From positions 1 through 35,567 of the forward strand of contig NZ_JAPMOU010000052.1 in NCBI RefSeq assembly GCF_028858535.1: a stretch of 35,567 nucleotides of DNA, in the 5' to 3' direction. Made by a program: the position numbers and the translations under genes. Shown piece by piece: positions 7,025-15,107 of this stretch (positions are counted from its first letter, which is position 1; every line of letters starts with the position of its first letter). The notes under the pieces were generated by a model. The model had not been told where the DNA came from. It did not search any database and worked only from the letters and a program-made list of their open reading frames with translations. This DNA is from Spartinivicinus poritis. GTDB taxonomy: Bacteria > Pseudomonadota > Gammaproteobacteria > Pseudomonadales > Zooshikellaceae.

Positions 7025-8179
7025 TTACTTGGCGGTGTTTGGAAAGATCACCCCATCACTTACCGTGGCTAATACGTCCAGTGCTTTATCAAGCACTGTT
7101 ACGCAAGCACGAAAACCAGGTTTTAATTGGCCTAATTGCTTTTCTTGTTTAATAGCAGTTGCCGGATATAAAGAAGCCATCCGCAGTGCCTCATCCAACG
7201 GTAAGTCTGTCATCTGAAGTATATTCTTTACAGCCTGATTCATACCCAAATGGGCACCTGCCAACACCCCTTGTTGGTTAACACAACGTCCATCGCTGAC
7301 TTCTATTCGTTCACCATCTAACATAAACCAGTGACAATCTTCAGCCCCTACAGTCGCCATTGCATCCGTCACTAAAAATACTTTACCAGGTGGCTTGCAC
7401 TTAATGGCCAACTGCATATTGGCTGGGTGAATATGATAACCATCAGCTATAATATCCACCCAAACCTGATCATTGGTTAATGCAGCACCCACCAAGCCAG
7501 GCTCCCGAGTTGTCATAGGTGACATAGCATTATAAAGATGGGTAACACCAGTTATACCTGCATTAAAACCCACATTTGCTTGTTGCTCTGTTGCATTAGA
7601 ATGGCCAGCAAATAAAATAAACCCTTCAGCAATCAGCTGCTTAATAACCCATTCATCAGTCAGCTCAGGGGCCAATGTCATTAACATAGTACCACTGACT
7701 AATTTTGGTAGCTGACTGACAACACCTGTAGCCAATTGACACATTAAAGCTGGTTGATGGGCACCTTTTCGTTGGGGGTTTAAAAATGGCCCTTCTAAGT
7801 GAATGCCTAGGATACCCGGCATATTGAGTGCAATGGCTTCATTGACTACAGCTACTGCCTCTTTCATTAACTCCCAAGGGGCTGTAATCAATGTTGGGAG
7901 CATCATTGTAGTACCATGCTGACAGTGCGCTACCAGCATTTTCTCTAAAGCTTCCAGAGTAGGCTCATTATTAAATAATACCCCACCACCACCGTTCACC
8001 TGCAAGTCAACAAACCCTGGCGCCATAATGCCTTCATAAGTAAAGCGAGCCAGCTCAGTGGGCAGCTTAGCTATAGGCAATACCGCTTTTATTTTGGTAT
8101 TCGCTATCCAGAGCGCATAATCTTCATACCATTGTTCACCATCAAATAATTGAGGAGATATTAAGGCATATTCACTCAT
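7025..8179 (-). CDS. nagA: N-acetylglucosamine-6-phosphate deacetylase
   Basis: 384 residues from the ATG at 8179, close to the 382 of E. coli NagA. It removes acetate from GlcNAc-6-phosphate to give glucosamine-6-phosphate. Motifs: PGFVDLQVNGGGG at the first barrel strand, HLEGPFLN.QRKGAH (127-141, metal ligand Glu129), AGHSNA with His193, THLYNAMSP with His214, and LVTDAM with catalytic Asp272. The ATG overlaps the nagB stop by 8 bases (ATGAGTGA), which indicates translational coupling; a longer reading from 8239 would run well into nagB and is unlikely. The deacetylase works between the kinase and the deaminase in the cytosol. Confidence 0.96.
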   Translation of the reverse strand: MSEYALISPQLFDGEQWYEDYALWIANTKIKAVLPIAKLPTELARFTYEGIMAPGFVDLQVNGGGGVLFNNEPTLEALEKMLVAHCQHGTTMMLPTLITAPWELMKEAVAVVNEAIALNMPGILGIHLEGPFLNPQRKGAHQPALMCQLATGVVSQLPKLVSGTMLMTLAPELTDEWVIKQLIAEGFILFAGHSNATEQQANVGFNAGITGVTHLYNAMSPMTTREPGLVGAALTNDQVWVDIIADGYHIHPANMQLAIKCKPPGKVFLVTDAMATVGAEDCHWFMLDGERIEVSDGRCVNQQGVLAGAHLGMNQAVKNILQMTDLPLDEALRMASLYPATAIKQEKQLGQLKPGFRACVTVLDKALDVLATVSDGVIFPNTAK

Positions 8180-8984
8180 AACTTGTTGTGTAACCCTCTC
8201 CTGATTGAGTGAAAAGGGTATCACAGGCTTGTTTAGCAAATTGGTAATAGTCTTGCATTATGAGTTCACTAGCAGCTTGTTGATCTAAAACAATGGTCGC
8301 ATATTGGTGTAGCTGCAAACAAGATGCAGGACACATTGCACATACAGGTCCCTCAATCATAGCTTTCACAGCCTGCGCCTTATTGGTTCCAGTCGCTAAC
8401 AACAATACTTGCCTGGCTTGCATTATGGTTTTAATACCCATGGTAATAGCATGGGTTGGTTGGTATTCCCCTGAACGAAAAAAGCGCTGGTTATCTGCTT
8501 TGGTAGCATTGGTAAGTGCTTTCACTCGAGTAATGGAATTCAAACTGGATGTAGGTTCATTAAAACCAATATGACCATTCCTGCCTATACCTAACAATTG
8601 TAAGTCAATCCCTCCTTTTTCATGGATCAGTTGCTCGTAGCGGATTGCTTCTTGCTGCACATCAACTGCATCACCATGGGGTATATGGGTATTAGCAGGA
8701 TCAATATCGATAAAATCAAATAACTGGGTCTTCATATAATAATGATAGCTTTGGTTATGGCTAGCTGAAACCCCAACATACTCATCTAAATTAAAGGTTG
8801 TTATTTGAGAAAATGATAAGTGCTGCTGCCGATAGCATTTAATTATTTCTTTATATAAAGCAAGAGGCGTACTTCCTGTTGCTAGCCCCAACACAGCGGT
8901 AGGTTTTGTTTTAATTAATGCCTCACATACATTAGCCCCATAACAGGCTACCTGCTCAGCTGTTGGTAAAATTATGACTTCCAT
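8172..8984 (-). CDS. nagB: Glucosamine-6-phosphate deaminase
   Basis: 270 residues; E. coli NagB has 266. It converts glucosamine-6-phosphate to fructose-6-phosphate and ammonia, feeding glycolysis. GLATGSTP (33-40) binds the phosphate, FNLDEYVG holds the catalytic Asp67, and GIGRNGHIGFNEP (132-144) carries His138 and Glu143. The loop reads RNGH as in Bacillus enzymes rather than NDGH as in E. coli. The gene lies 41 bases after the transporter ATPase and overlaps nagA by 8 bases, so all are presumably on one transcript. Confidence 0.96.
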   Translation of the reverse strand: MEVIILPTAEQVACYGANVCEALIKTKPTAVLGLATGSTPLALYKEIIKCYRQQHLSFSQITTFNLDEYVGVSASHNQSYHYYMKTQLFDFIDIDPANTHIPHGDAVDVQQEAIRYEQLIHEKGGIDLQLLGIGRNGHIGFNEPTSSLNSITRVKALTNATKADNQRFFRSGEYQPTHAITMGIKTIMQARQVLLLATGTNKAQAVKAMIEGPVCAMCPASCLQLHQYATIVLDQQAASELIMQDYYQFAKQACDTLFTQSGEGYTTSYE

Positions 8985-9025
8985 TAGAGGTCCATCAGGA
9001 AAATATCATTGGCTAACTATTTTTT

Positions 9026-10183
9026 TCAAGCAATTTGAGCAGACTCATCCTTTGCTGCTGCGTCTTTTTTAACGGAAATAGATTGTTTTAGCTGTTCTTT
9101 AACTGATGTTTTTAGTGAGCGCCCATTTTCAGCAAATAAATGAGCACGTGATAAGTTTAAAACTAACCCTATAGACTGCCCTACAAAACAAGGCTGATCA
9201 GCAGTCACTCGCACAATCATATTATAATCATGAGACAAACTAACATAAATATAACTATCACACCCAAGAGACTCTTTCATGATTATTTTTCCAACCATCG
9301 TTGCCTGTTTATGGTTGGTTGTCACTTCTACATCCTCAGGTCTGATTCCCAGTTTTACTGTAGTAACGGCTGTATTTGGTTGCCAAGGCCATCTTATTGA
9401 TTTAAATAAAGCTGAAGAAAGTGTTATTTGCTGACCACTAGTCGATAGCTCAGCGGGTAATAAATTTATTTTCGGCGAACCAATAAATTCCGCAACAAAC
9501 TGATTTACTGGGTGGTGATATAAAGTAAGCGGATCGCCTACTTGTTCTATTTTACCTTCATTTAGCACCACAATTCGATCAGCAAGCGTCATCGCCTCTA
9601 CCTGATCATGGGTAACATAAATCATTGTTGATGATAGTTGCCGATGAAGCTTTGCAAGTTCCAGCCGCACTTCAGTACGTAAAGCAGCATCCAAATTAGA
9701 AAGCGGTTCATCTAATAAAAACACTTTTGGCTTTCGCACCATTGCCCGCCCTATAGCCACTCGTTGTCGCTGACCGCCAGACAACTCAGCAGGTTTTCGT
9801 TTTAAATATTGCTCTAGCCTTAATACTTTCGCAGCATCATCAACTCGTTGTTGTATATCAAGCTTACTTAATTTTGCTTGTTTTAATGCAAGCGCCATAT
9901 TATTAAAAACGGTTAAGTGAGGGTATAATGCATAGGTCTGAAATACCATGCCTATCCCTCGTTTAGCAGGAGGCAAATGACTGACATCTTTATTATCAAT
10001 AAGAATTTTACCTGTCGTCTGCTGCTCCAAACCTGCAATCATTCTTAATAAGGTAGACTTACCACAGCCAGATGGCCCAACAAAAGCAACAAACTCGCCT
10101 TCATCAATGGCCAACTCAATATTGTCCATAACAGAAATGCGGTTATAGGCTTTACTAATATTTTTCAGCTGAATAGTAGACAT
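9026..10183 (-). CDS. Sugar ABC transporter ATP-binding protein (MalK/UgpC type)
   Basis: A 385-residue ATPase with Walker A GPSGCGKST (36-44), Q-loop Gln82, signature LSGGQ (134-138), Walker B VFLLDEP (154-160) and switch His192, plus a roughly 130-residue C-terminal TOBE/MOP-like domain (GIRPEDVEV). This length and extra domain are typical of the MalK/UgpC/MsmK group that powers carbohydrate uptake. Two ATPases act with the two permeases encoded upstream. The gene is separated from the second permease by 57 bases holding a dispersed repeat, and from nagB by 41 bases. The C-terminus is longer and more charged than usual. Confidence 0.95.
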   Translation of the reverse strand: MSTIQLKNISKAYNRISVMDNIELAIDEGEFVAFVGPSGCGKSTLLRMIAGLEQQTTGKILIDNKDVSHLPPAKRGIGMVFQTYALYPHLTVFNNMALALKQAKLSKLDIQQRVDDAAKVLRLEQYLKRKPAELSGGQRQRVAIGRAMVRKPKVFLLDEPLSNLDAALRTEVRLELAKLHRQLSSTMIYVTHDQVEAMTLADRIVVLNEGKIEQVGDPLTLYHHPVNQFVAEFIGSPKINLLPAELSTSGQQITLSSALFKSIRWPWQPNTAVTTVKLGIRPEDVEVTTNHKQATMVGKIIMKESLGCDSYIYVSLSHDYNMIVRVTADQPCFVGQSIGLVLNLSRAHLFAENGRSLKTSVKEQLKQSISVKKDAAAKDESAQIA

Positions 10184-10200
10184 TATTTAACCTTAATTTA

Positions 10201-10240
10201 TCCTCCTCTCCCTCTGGGAAAGGGCTGGGGTGAGGGTATT
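10201..10240. repeat. Short dispersed repeat in the transporter operon
   Basis: TCCTCTCCCTCTGGGAAAGG followed by GCTGGGGTGAGGG is a common genome-dispersed sequence in many gammaproteobacteria. It is weakly palindromic (CCCT.TGGGAAAGGG) and fills the gap between permease and ATPase genes. Related pieces occur at 18238-18265 and 21411-21440. Confidence 0.5.
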
Positions 10241-11077
10241 TTATTTTACTGCTCCCGATGTTATTCCCCTGATTAACTGCTTTGAAAAAATAATATACAG
10301 TATCAATACTGGCACCAATGCCAAGCTCAACGCAGATAAAACCGCATTCCAATTTGTTACAAACTGTCCAATAAACTGCTGGGTACCCAATGTTACCGTT
10401 TTAACCTCATCGCCAGGTGCTAAAATAAGTGGAAACCATAAATCATTCCAAATAGGTATCATGGTAAATACGGCTACAGTGGCTAAAGCAGGTCTTATTA
10501 ATGGCAATACAATACGGAAAAAGATTGCATATTCACTTAACCCATCAACCCGCGCAGCATCTTTTAAGTCTGACGATAACTGCCTCATAAACTCCGTTAA
10601 AATAAATACAGAAAGTGGCAACCCTTGCGCGATATACACACAAATTAAAGCAAATAATGTGTTTTCTATACCAACATCTACAACAAAATCTAAAATACCA
10701 ACAGTACCTAAACGGATGGGGATCATAATACCAATAGCCAGATAAAGTCCAAGCAAAGTATTCCCTTTAAATTTGTACTCTGCTAATGCATAAGCCGCCA
10801 TAGCTCCTAACAGCAATACAAAAAACAGCGCTAAGACAGTGACAATAATACTATTAGAAAAATAACCAATAAAATCTCCCTGTTCTAATACTGTCTGATA
10901 ACCCACTAAAGAGAAACTTTCCTGGGTGGGCAAGAGCATTGGTTCTTTGAAAATATATTTTTTAGTTTTAAATGAATTGATAATCACCAATATTAAGGGC
11001 ATGATACAAATTAGTGTATACACAATTAATATCAAGTGAACAGATAAGTGACTTGTAAACTTGTTACCCTTATTCAT
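10241..11077 (-). CDS. Sugar ABC transporter permease (MalG/UgpE type)
   Basis: A 278-residue inner-membrane protein with about six membrane segments. The cytoplasmic EAA loop that contacts the ATPase reads DAARVDGLSEYAIFFRIVLP about two-thirds along, as in MalG-type permeases. It pairs with the MalF-type permease encoded upstream to form the import channel. Two ATGs are possible: 11083 lies only 3 bases after AGGA, whereas 11077 is 9 bases after it, so 11077 is chosen. A 293-base gap with an inverted repeat separates it from the upstream permease, unusually large for this operon type. Confidence 0.93.
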   Translation of the reverse strand: MNKGNKFTSHLSVHLILIVYTLICIMPLILVIINSFKTKKYIFKEPMLLPTQESFSLVGYQTVLEQGDFIGYFSNSIIVTVLALFFVLLLGAMAAYALAEYKFKGNTLLGLYLAIGIMIPIRLGTVGILDFVVDVGIENTLFALICVYIAQGLPLSVFILTEFMRQLSSDLKDAARVDGLSEYAIFFRIVLPLIRPALATVAVFTMIPIWNDLWFPLILAPGDEVKTVTLGTQQFIGQFVTNWNAVLSALSLALVPVLILYIIFSKQLIRGITSGAVK

Positions 11078-11180
11078 TAACATTAGTCCTTTATACAGGA
11101 TGCTTTTTATAATTTTTTTTGCTGCCCAACTATTGTTTTTAATACCTTATTCTTTTATATGGATTGGATAGAAACCCAAC

Positions 11181-11310
11181 CTCCCCCTTTGAAAAACGGG
11201 AAATGAGGGGGATTTCATGAAAGCTCGTCTAAAGCACCTCAAACAACTTGCTTGTCTATTATGATCAAATTTAAATCCCCCCTACCCCCCCTTTTTCAAA
11301 GGGGGGGGGA
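11181..11310. repeat. Inverted repeat between the two permease genes
   Basis: The left arm (11181-11215, from CTCCCCCTTTGAAAAAC to GAGGGGGATTT) is matched in reverse by the right arm (11273-11310, from AAATCCCCCCTACCC to CTTTTTCAAAGGGGG), with 57 bases between. A related CCCCCTTTGAAAAAGGGGG lies at 18195-18213. No coding frame is present. The structure sits within the operon and could cause partial termination or mRNA processing. Confidence 0.65.
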
Positions 11311-11370
11311 TAAGAACCGCGATACAACTTTACTTATCCTTTCACAGTAGTATTTACAAAATCCCTATTG

Positions 11371-12294
11371 CTATAACTCATATCGAGTCAGCTTTCGTTG
11401 AATAAAAAATAAGTAAAGGCAAACTCCGCATAAAATAATAAAAAACATCGTTGAAGCGATAGTTGCTCCCATTGAGGGGTTACCTAACTGCAGCTGATGA
11501 CCAAAAAAAGTACGATATAAAAAGGTACCTAAGATGTCTGTTGAATAGTCTGGTCCTGCAAGTGCTCCTTGAGAAACATAAACAAGATCAAACGCATTAA
11601 AATTACCAACAAAGGTCAAAATTGTCACAATACCTAATGTTGGCAAAATCAATGGTAATTTAATTTTCCAAAAAATGGCCCAGGCATTTAAACCATCGCA
11701 ACGAGCTGCTTCAATAATTTCCTCAGGTATACTTAATAAGGAAGCATAAATTAGCATCATGGGAATACCAACAAATTGCCACACTGATACCAATGCTATT
11801 GTTGTAAGTGCCGAGTTTTCAAGCCCTAACCAAGGTGCATACCAGTCACCTAAACCTATGACAGATAGCAAACCCTCTGATACCCCCCATAATGGGCTTA
11901 ATACCAGTTTCCATATAAACCCTACTAACACAAAAGATAACAATGCGGGTAAAAAGATAGCCGTTCGATAAAAGCTACGCCCTGGCAACCAACGAATACT
12001 TAACAAAGCTGCTATCATTAAACCTATAGGATTTTGCACCAGCATATGTACGAGAAAAAAATAACCATTGTTAGCAAAGGCATTCCAGAACTGCTCTGAC
12101 CAGGTCGCGTCAAAAAATAGTTGAAAGTAGTTCGCCAGCCCAACAAACTGCATTTCTTCCTGGCTGTTTGTTTGAAAGAAACTTAGCTTTAAGCTCTCTA
12201 TCAGTGAATAAATCATAAACAAGCTATAAATAACCAATGCAGGTGCAATAAAAAAAGGAATATGCCAACGCTTGTTTAATTGATTGCTTAACAT
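11371..12294 (-). CDS. Sugar ABC transporter permease (MalF/UgpA type)
   Basis: A 307-residue inner-membrane protein. The first membrane segment follows KRWHIPFFIAPALVIYSLF, and NYFQLFFDATWSEQFWNAF is the periplasmic segment typical of MalF/UgpA-type permeases. The EAA loop reads EAARCDGLNAWAIFWKIKLP. It forms a heterodimeric channel with the permease at 10241. It begins 9 bases after the binding protein gene, with AGGGA 6 bases before the ATG, so the two are co-transcribed. Confidence 0.93.
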   Translation of the reverse strand: MLSNQLNKRWHIPFFIAPALVIYSLFMIYSLIESLKLSFFQTNSQEEMQFVGLANYFQLFFDATWSEQFWNAFANNGYFFLVHMLVQNPIGLMIAALLSIRWLPGRSFYRTAIFLPALLSFVLVGFIWKLVLSPLWGVSEGLLSVIGLGDWYAPWLGLENSALTTIALVSVWQFVGIPMMLIYASLLSIPEEIIEAARCDGLNAWAIFWKIKLPLILPTLGIVTILTFVGNFNAFDLVYVSQGALAGPDYSTDILGTFLYRTFFGHQLQLGNPSMGATIASTMFFIILCGVCLYLFFIQRKLTRYEL

Positions 12295-12303
12295 GCTAAT
12301 TCC

Positions 12304-13587
12304 CTATTGCATCTTTTCTTCAGCTTTCGCTAATTTTGGTTTATACCAACTATCCAACCCTTTTTGTAATTTCTTTGCTGCCTTTCCAGGCTGCTCTGTT
12401 TTATTAAGTATATTAGCGCTTACTGACCACAATTGAGTTTCAAGATTAGGCGTACCTCTTGATAAAATTTGATAGGAGTTTCTAATTGTTGACCGGCATT
12501 TACTCCGCCATCCAATAAATGTTTTAGCAAGTGGATTGTTTAACAAAATCTGGTGGTTTGATAAGCTAAAAAAACCCGGCAGAGCATTTGAGTAAAGCTC
12601 AGCGAACTCTTTACTACCCAACCAATTTATAAACACTTTTGCTGCTTTTATATGTTTACTTTTACTATTAATGCCCATCCCTATATCAGTGTGATCACTT
12701 ATATAGCAAATATCACCTTTAGTCGGCACAGGTGGTTTAAATGCTCCTAACTCAAAATCCACTTCTTTACTAAAGAAACCAATTTCCCAAGAGCCAGCAG
12801 GATAAATAGCAGCTCGCCCTAAACTAAACTGTGTTTGGCTATCTGAATAAGTTTGAGCTTGATAGCCTTTCGCCAAATATGGCTGCCACTTACTTAAAGC
12901 AGTTAATGCATTAACATAAGGAGTATCTGAAAGCTTTTGAGTACCATTAATCAATGCTTTTCTGCCTGTTTCTCCCTGCCAATAGTTAGGCCCAATATTC
13001 TGTAACCCCATTGTCGCAGCTTCCCATTGATCAGCTGTTCCCATTGCTAAAGGGATGTAATCACCTTGGTCTTTTATTTTTTCTAATGTTGCAAGAAACT
13101 CGGCTTCTGTTGTAGGTTCTTGTAGTTTCAGCTCATTAAAAACCTGCTTATTATAAATAAAACCGTGAATAACCGACGCAACAGGTATGCAAAAGGTATC
13201 CTTTCCGTCATCCGTTTGCCAGGCCAACTTAGCCATCGTTGAAAAATTAGTCAGTGTAGATACATCGTCTAATTTAACTAGTTTGCCTTTTTGGTATAAA
13301 CGTAGGCTTGTATCAAATGGCCTACAAGTGATTAAATCACCAGCAGTATCCGACTCAAGCCGTGCGTTTAGTGCTGCATTGTATTCGGCAGGAGACGTAG
13401 GTGAAAACTTAAGCTTGATATTAGGGTGTTTTTTTTCAAATGCAGGTATAATCTGCTGCTGCCAGATGACTCGATCATCTGACCGCCAGCTCTCAATTGT
13501 TAATGTGGTAGCTGCTGTGCAAGTAAAGGGGAGGATGGTACCTAAGCAAAACAATGACCTAAGGGTATCTTTAATTGTAGTTTTCAT
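12304..13587 (-). CDS. Periplasmic sugar-binding protein of the GlcNAc/chito-oligosaccharide ABC transporter
   Basis: A 427-residue extracellular solute-binding protein (family 1). A signal peptide (MKTTIKDTLRSLFCLG to FTCTAA) precedes TTLTIESWRSDDRVIWQQQI and a two-lobed body with HGFIYNKQVFNELKLQEPTT and GRAAIYPAGSWEIGFF, both typical of the sugar-binding group. It captures the substrate in the periplasm and docks on the two permeases. Being first in an operon that ends in nagB-nagA-nagK, its ligand is inferred to be GlcNAc or a chito-oligosaccharide. The start has AAGGGA 5 bases upstream. The promoter region is shared with the divergent GntR regulator. Confidence 0.92.
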   Translation of the reverse strand: MKTTIKDTLRSLFCLGTILPFTCTAATTLTIESWRSDDRVIWQQQIIPAFEKKHPNIKLKFSPTSPAEYNAALNARLESDTAGDLITCRPFDTSLRLYQKGKLVKLDDVSTLTNFSTMAKLAWQTDDGKDTFCIPVASVIHGFIYNKQVFNELKLQEPTTEAEFLATLEKIKDQGDYIPLAMGTADQWEAATMGLQNIGPNYWQGETGRKALINGTQKLSDTPYVNALTALSKWQPYLAKGYQAQTYSDSQTQFSLGRAAIYPAGSWEIGFFSKEVDFELGAFKPPVPTKGDICYISDHTDIGMGINSKSKHIKAAKVFINWLGSKEFAELYSNALPGFFSLSNHQILLNNPLAKTFIGWRSKCRSTIRNSYQILSRGTPNLETQLWSVSANILNKTEQPGKAAKKLQKGLDSWYKPKLAKAEEKMQ

Positions 13588-13683
13588 GAAGGTCCCTTAT
13601 TATAGTTATACTAATATACGACGTTAGTTTTATGTTATTATTATACTGCTTTTGCTTACTTTAGTTTTATTCGCAGATTTTCT

Positions 13684-13803
13684 ATTGGTATGCTTCAATT
13701 GAGACTATTTTTATTTAACATACTATATTGTTAAAAGTATCTGCCAGATATTACCAATGTCAACAAAAAAAATACCTATTTCACCTTGGTACCTTATTGG
13801 TAT
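13684..13803. promoter_or_regulatory. Divergent nag promoter region with repeated TTGGTA half-sites
   Basis: The 256-base divergent region between the binding protein and the GntR regulator carries ATTGGTAT at 13684-13691 and 13796-13803, its inverse ATTACCAAT at 13750-13758, and TTGGTACC at 13786-13793. TTGGTA-type half-sites resemble operators of HutC-type GntR regulators such as NagR. These are candidate binding sites for the adjacent regulator. Confidence 0.5.
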
Positions 13804-13843
13804 TTTATTTTGTCGCTTTATTACAATCTTGTGAGAAATTACC

Positions 13844-14584
13844 ATGACTGTATCGCTACAGGAAATTCAACTTAATACAGATAATAGCACCCCTCTGTAT
13901 CGGCAGCTTTATCAACAAATTCGTGAGTTAGTTGAAAAAGGCAAATGGCCGGCTGAAACAGCTCTACCGCCAGAAAGAGACCTTGCAACCAACCTGGGAA
14001 TTTCTCGCATTACTGTCAGGAAAGCAATGGCCGCCCTGGCAAACGACCGTTTGATCTACAAACGTCAAGGCGCGGGAAGCTTTGTAAGAGGTATGATTCA
14101 TGGCAGCTATGGTGTACTCAGTAACTTTTCTGATGATATGCGCTCTAAAGGGCTGACACCATCTTCTACCACACTTGAAGCAGATACTTTGATGGCTTCT
14201 CCAGAAATTGCCCTCACATTAGGACTTACCCCCGGCAGCATGGTTTCTAAATTGGTAAGGCTGCGGTTTGGAGATGATGAGCCTTTTGCTTATGAGGAGA
14301 CTATTGTTCCCCAACAATTACTTGATGACCCAAAAGCACTGGATGGTTCTTTATATAACTACCTGCGTGAAAATGGTCATGAACCAGTTAGAGGTTTGCA
14401 AAGAATACGTGCTATTGCTGTCAATGATACTATTGCACAACATCTTAAAATTGAGCCTGGACTGCCAATATTTTTTATTACACGAACTGCTTTTAACAAC
14501 CAAGGCACACCCGTGGAGTTTACAAAATCATACTATCGCGCTGACGTTTTTGACTTTGTTGCAGAACTAAAAGGTCTCAATTAG
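13844..14584 (+). CDS. GntR/HutC-family regulator of the nag operon
   Basis: A 246-residue transcription factor. The N-terminal winged helix (about 15-80) contains LYRQLYQQIRELVEKGKWP, LPPERDLATNLGISRITVRK and KRQGAGSFV, all diagnostic of GntR. The remaining part (from about 95, YGVLSNFSDDMRSKG to the end) is a UTRA ligand-binding domain as in NagR and HutC, including SMVSKLVRLRFGDDEPFAYEET. NagR-type members sense GlcNAc-6-phosphate or glucosamine-6-phosphate and release the operator. It is divergent from the operon, which fits local control and autoregulation. The ligand is inferred from context. Confidence 0.93.
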   Translation: MTVSLQEIQLNTDNSTPLYRQLYQQIRELVEKGKWPAETALPPERDLATNLGISRITVRKAMAALANDRLIYKRQGAGSFVRGMIHGSYGVLSNFSDDMRSKGLTPSSTTLEADTLMASPEIALTLGLTPGSMVSKLVRLRFGDDEPFAYEETIVPQQLLDDPKALDGSLYNYLRENGHEPVRGLQRIRAIAVNDTIAQHLKIEPGLPIFFITRTAFNNQGTPVEFTKSYYRADVFDFVAELKGLN

Positions 14585-14596
14585 TTTTCCTAATGA

Positions 14597-14644
14597 AGAG
14601 CACCTTTTGAATTTAATAAACCAACTGGTGCTCTAAAAAGGTAT
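14597..14644. other. Hairpin after the regulator gene; rest of a 523-base gene-free stretch
   Basis: AGAGCACC pairs with GGTGCTCT over a 32-base, partly self-complementary loop, 13 bases past the regulator stop. It may be a weak terminator, but no U-run follows. In the remainder of 14585-15107 the only candidate is a 27-codon frame at 14945-15028 with AAGGA upstream, too short to support. Confidence 0.4.
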
Positions 14645-15107
14645 AGCCTTTCTAATACATAGTCTCTCAAATACATAGTATTTACTTAGGAAGGCAGACA
14701 AAATAGCCATTATAGATTGGCCTTAAAAATTTACCTTATTTTAGACTGGATGAATGTTTTTGGTCACTCTGCTTTTGCAGCGGCAATAATTCACAAAATA
14801 TTTTTTATCTACTTCTCATACTATAATCAAAGTGCTAAGCCTTCTCTATTGATAACTGATAGGTAAAATGCCTCTTTGTTACTTCTGATTTATTATTTTG
14901 CCTATAAGTTTGCATGTTACTAACTGGTAGCTTTAAGGAAACCTATGAAAAATAAGATTCCTTTCACAGATCAACCAAAAAGGGTCAATAACCCGTCCTG
15001 CTTTTGCCGTACAATTCTACCTTCTTAGTGCTTAGTGATGTGTTCTTGCTTACAGGATGCCTCTCTAGATACCATGGATTTAATTGATGTCTTTTTAGGC
15101 TGTTGTA

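Noticed and set aside
14945-15028. 27-codon frame with AAGGA upstream, reading MKNKIPFTDQPKRVNN at its start
   Set aside because: Too short, no recognisable pattern, and a chance ribosome-binding-like sequence is common in this AT-rich spacer.
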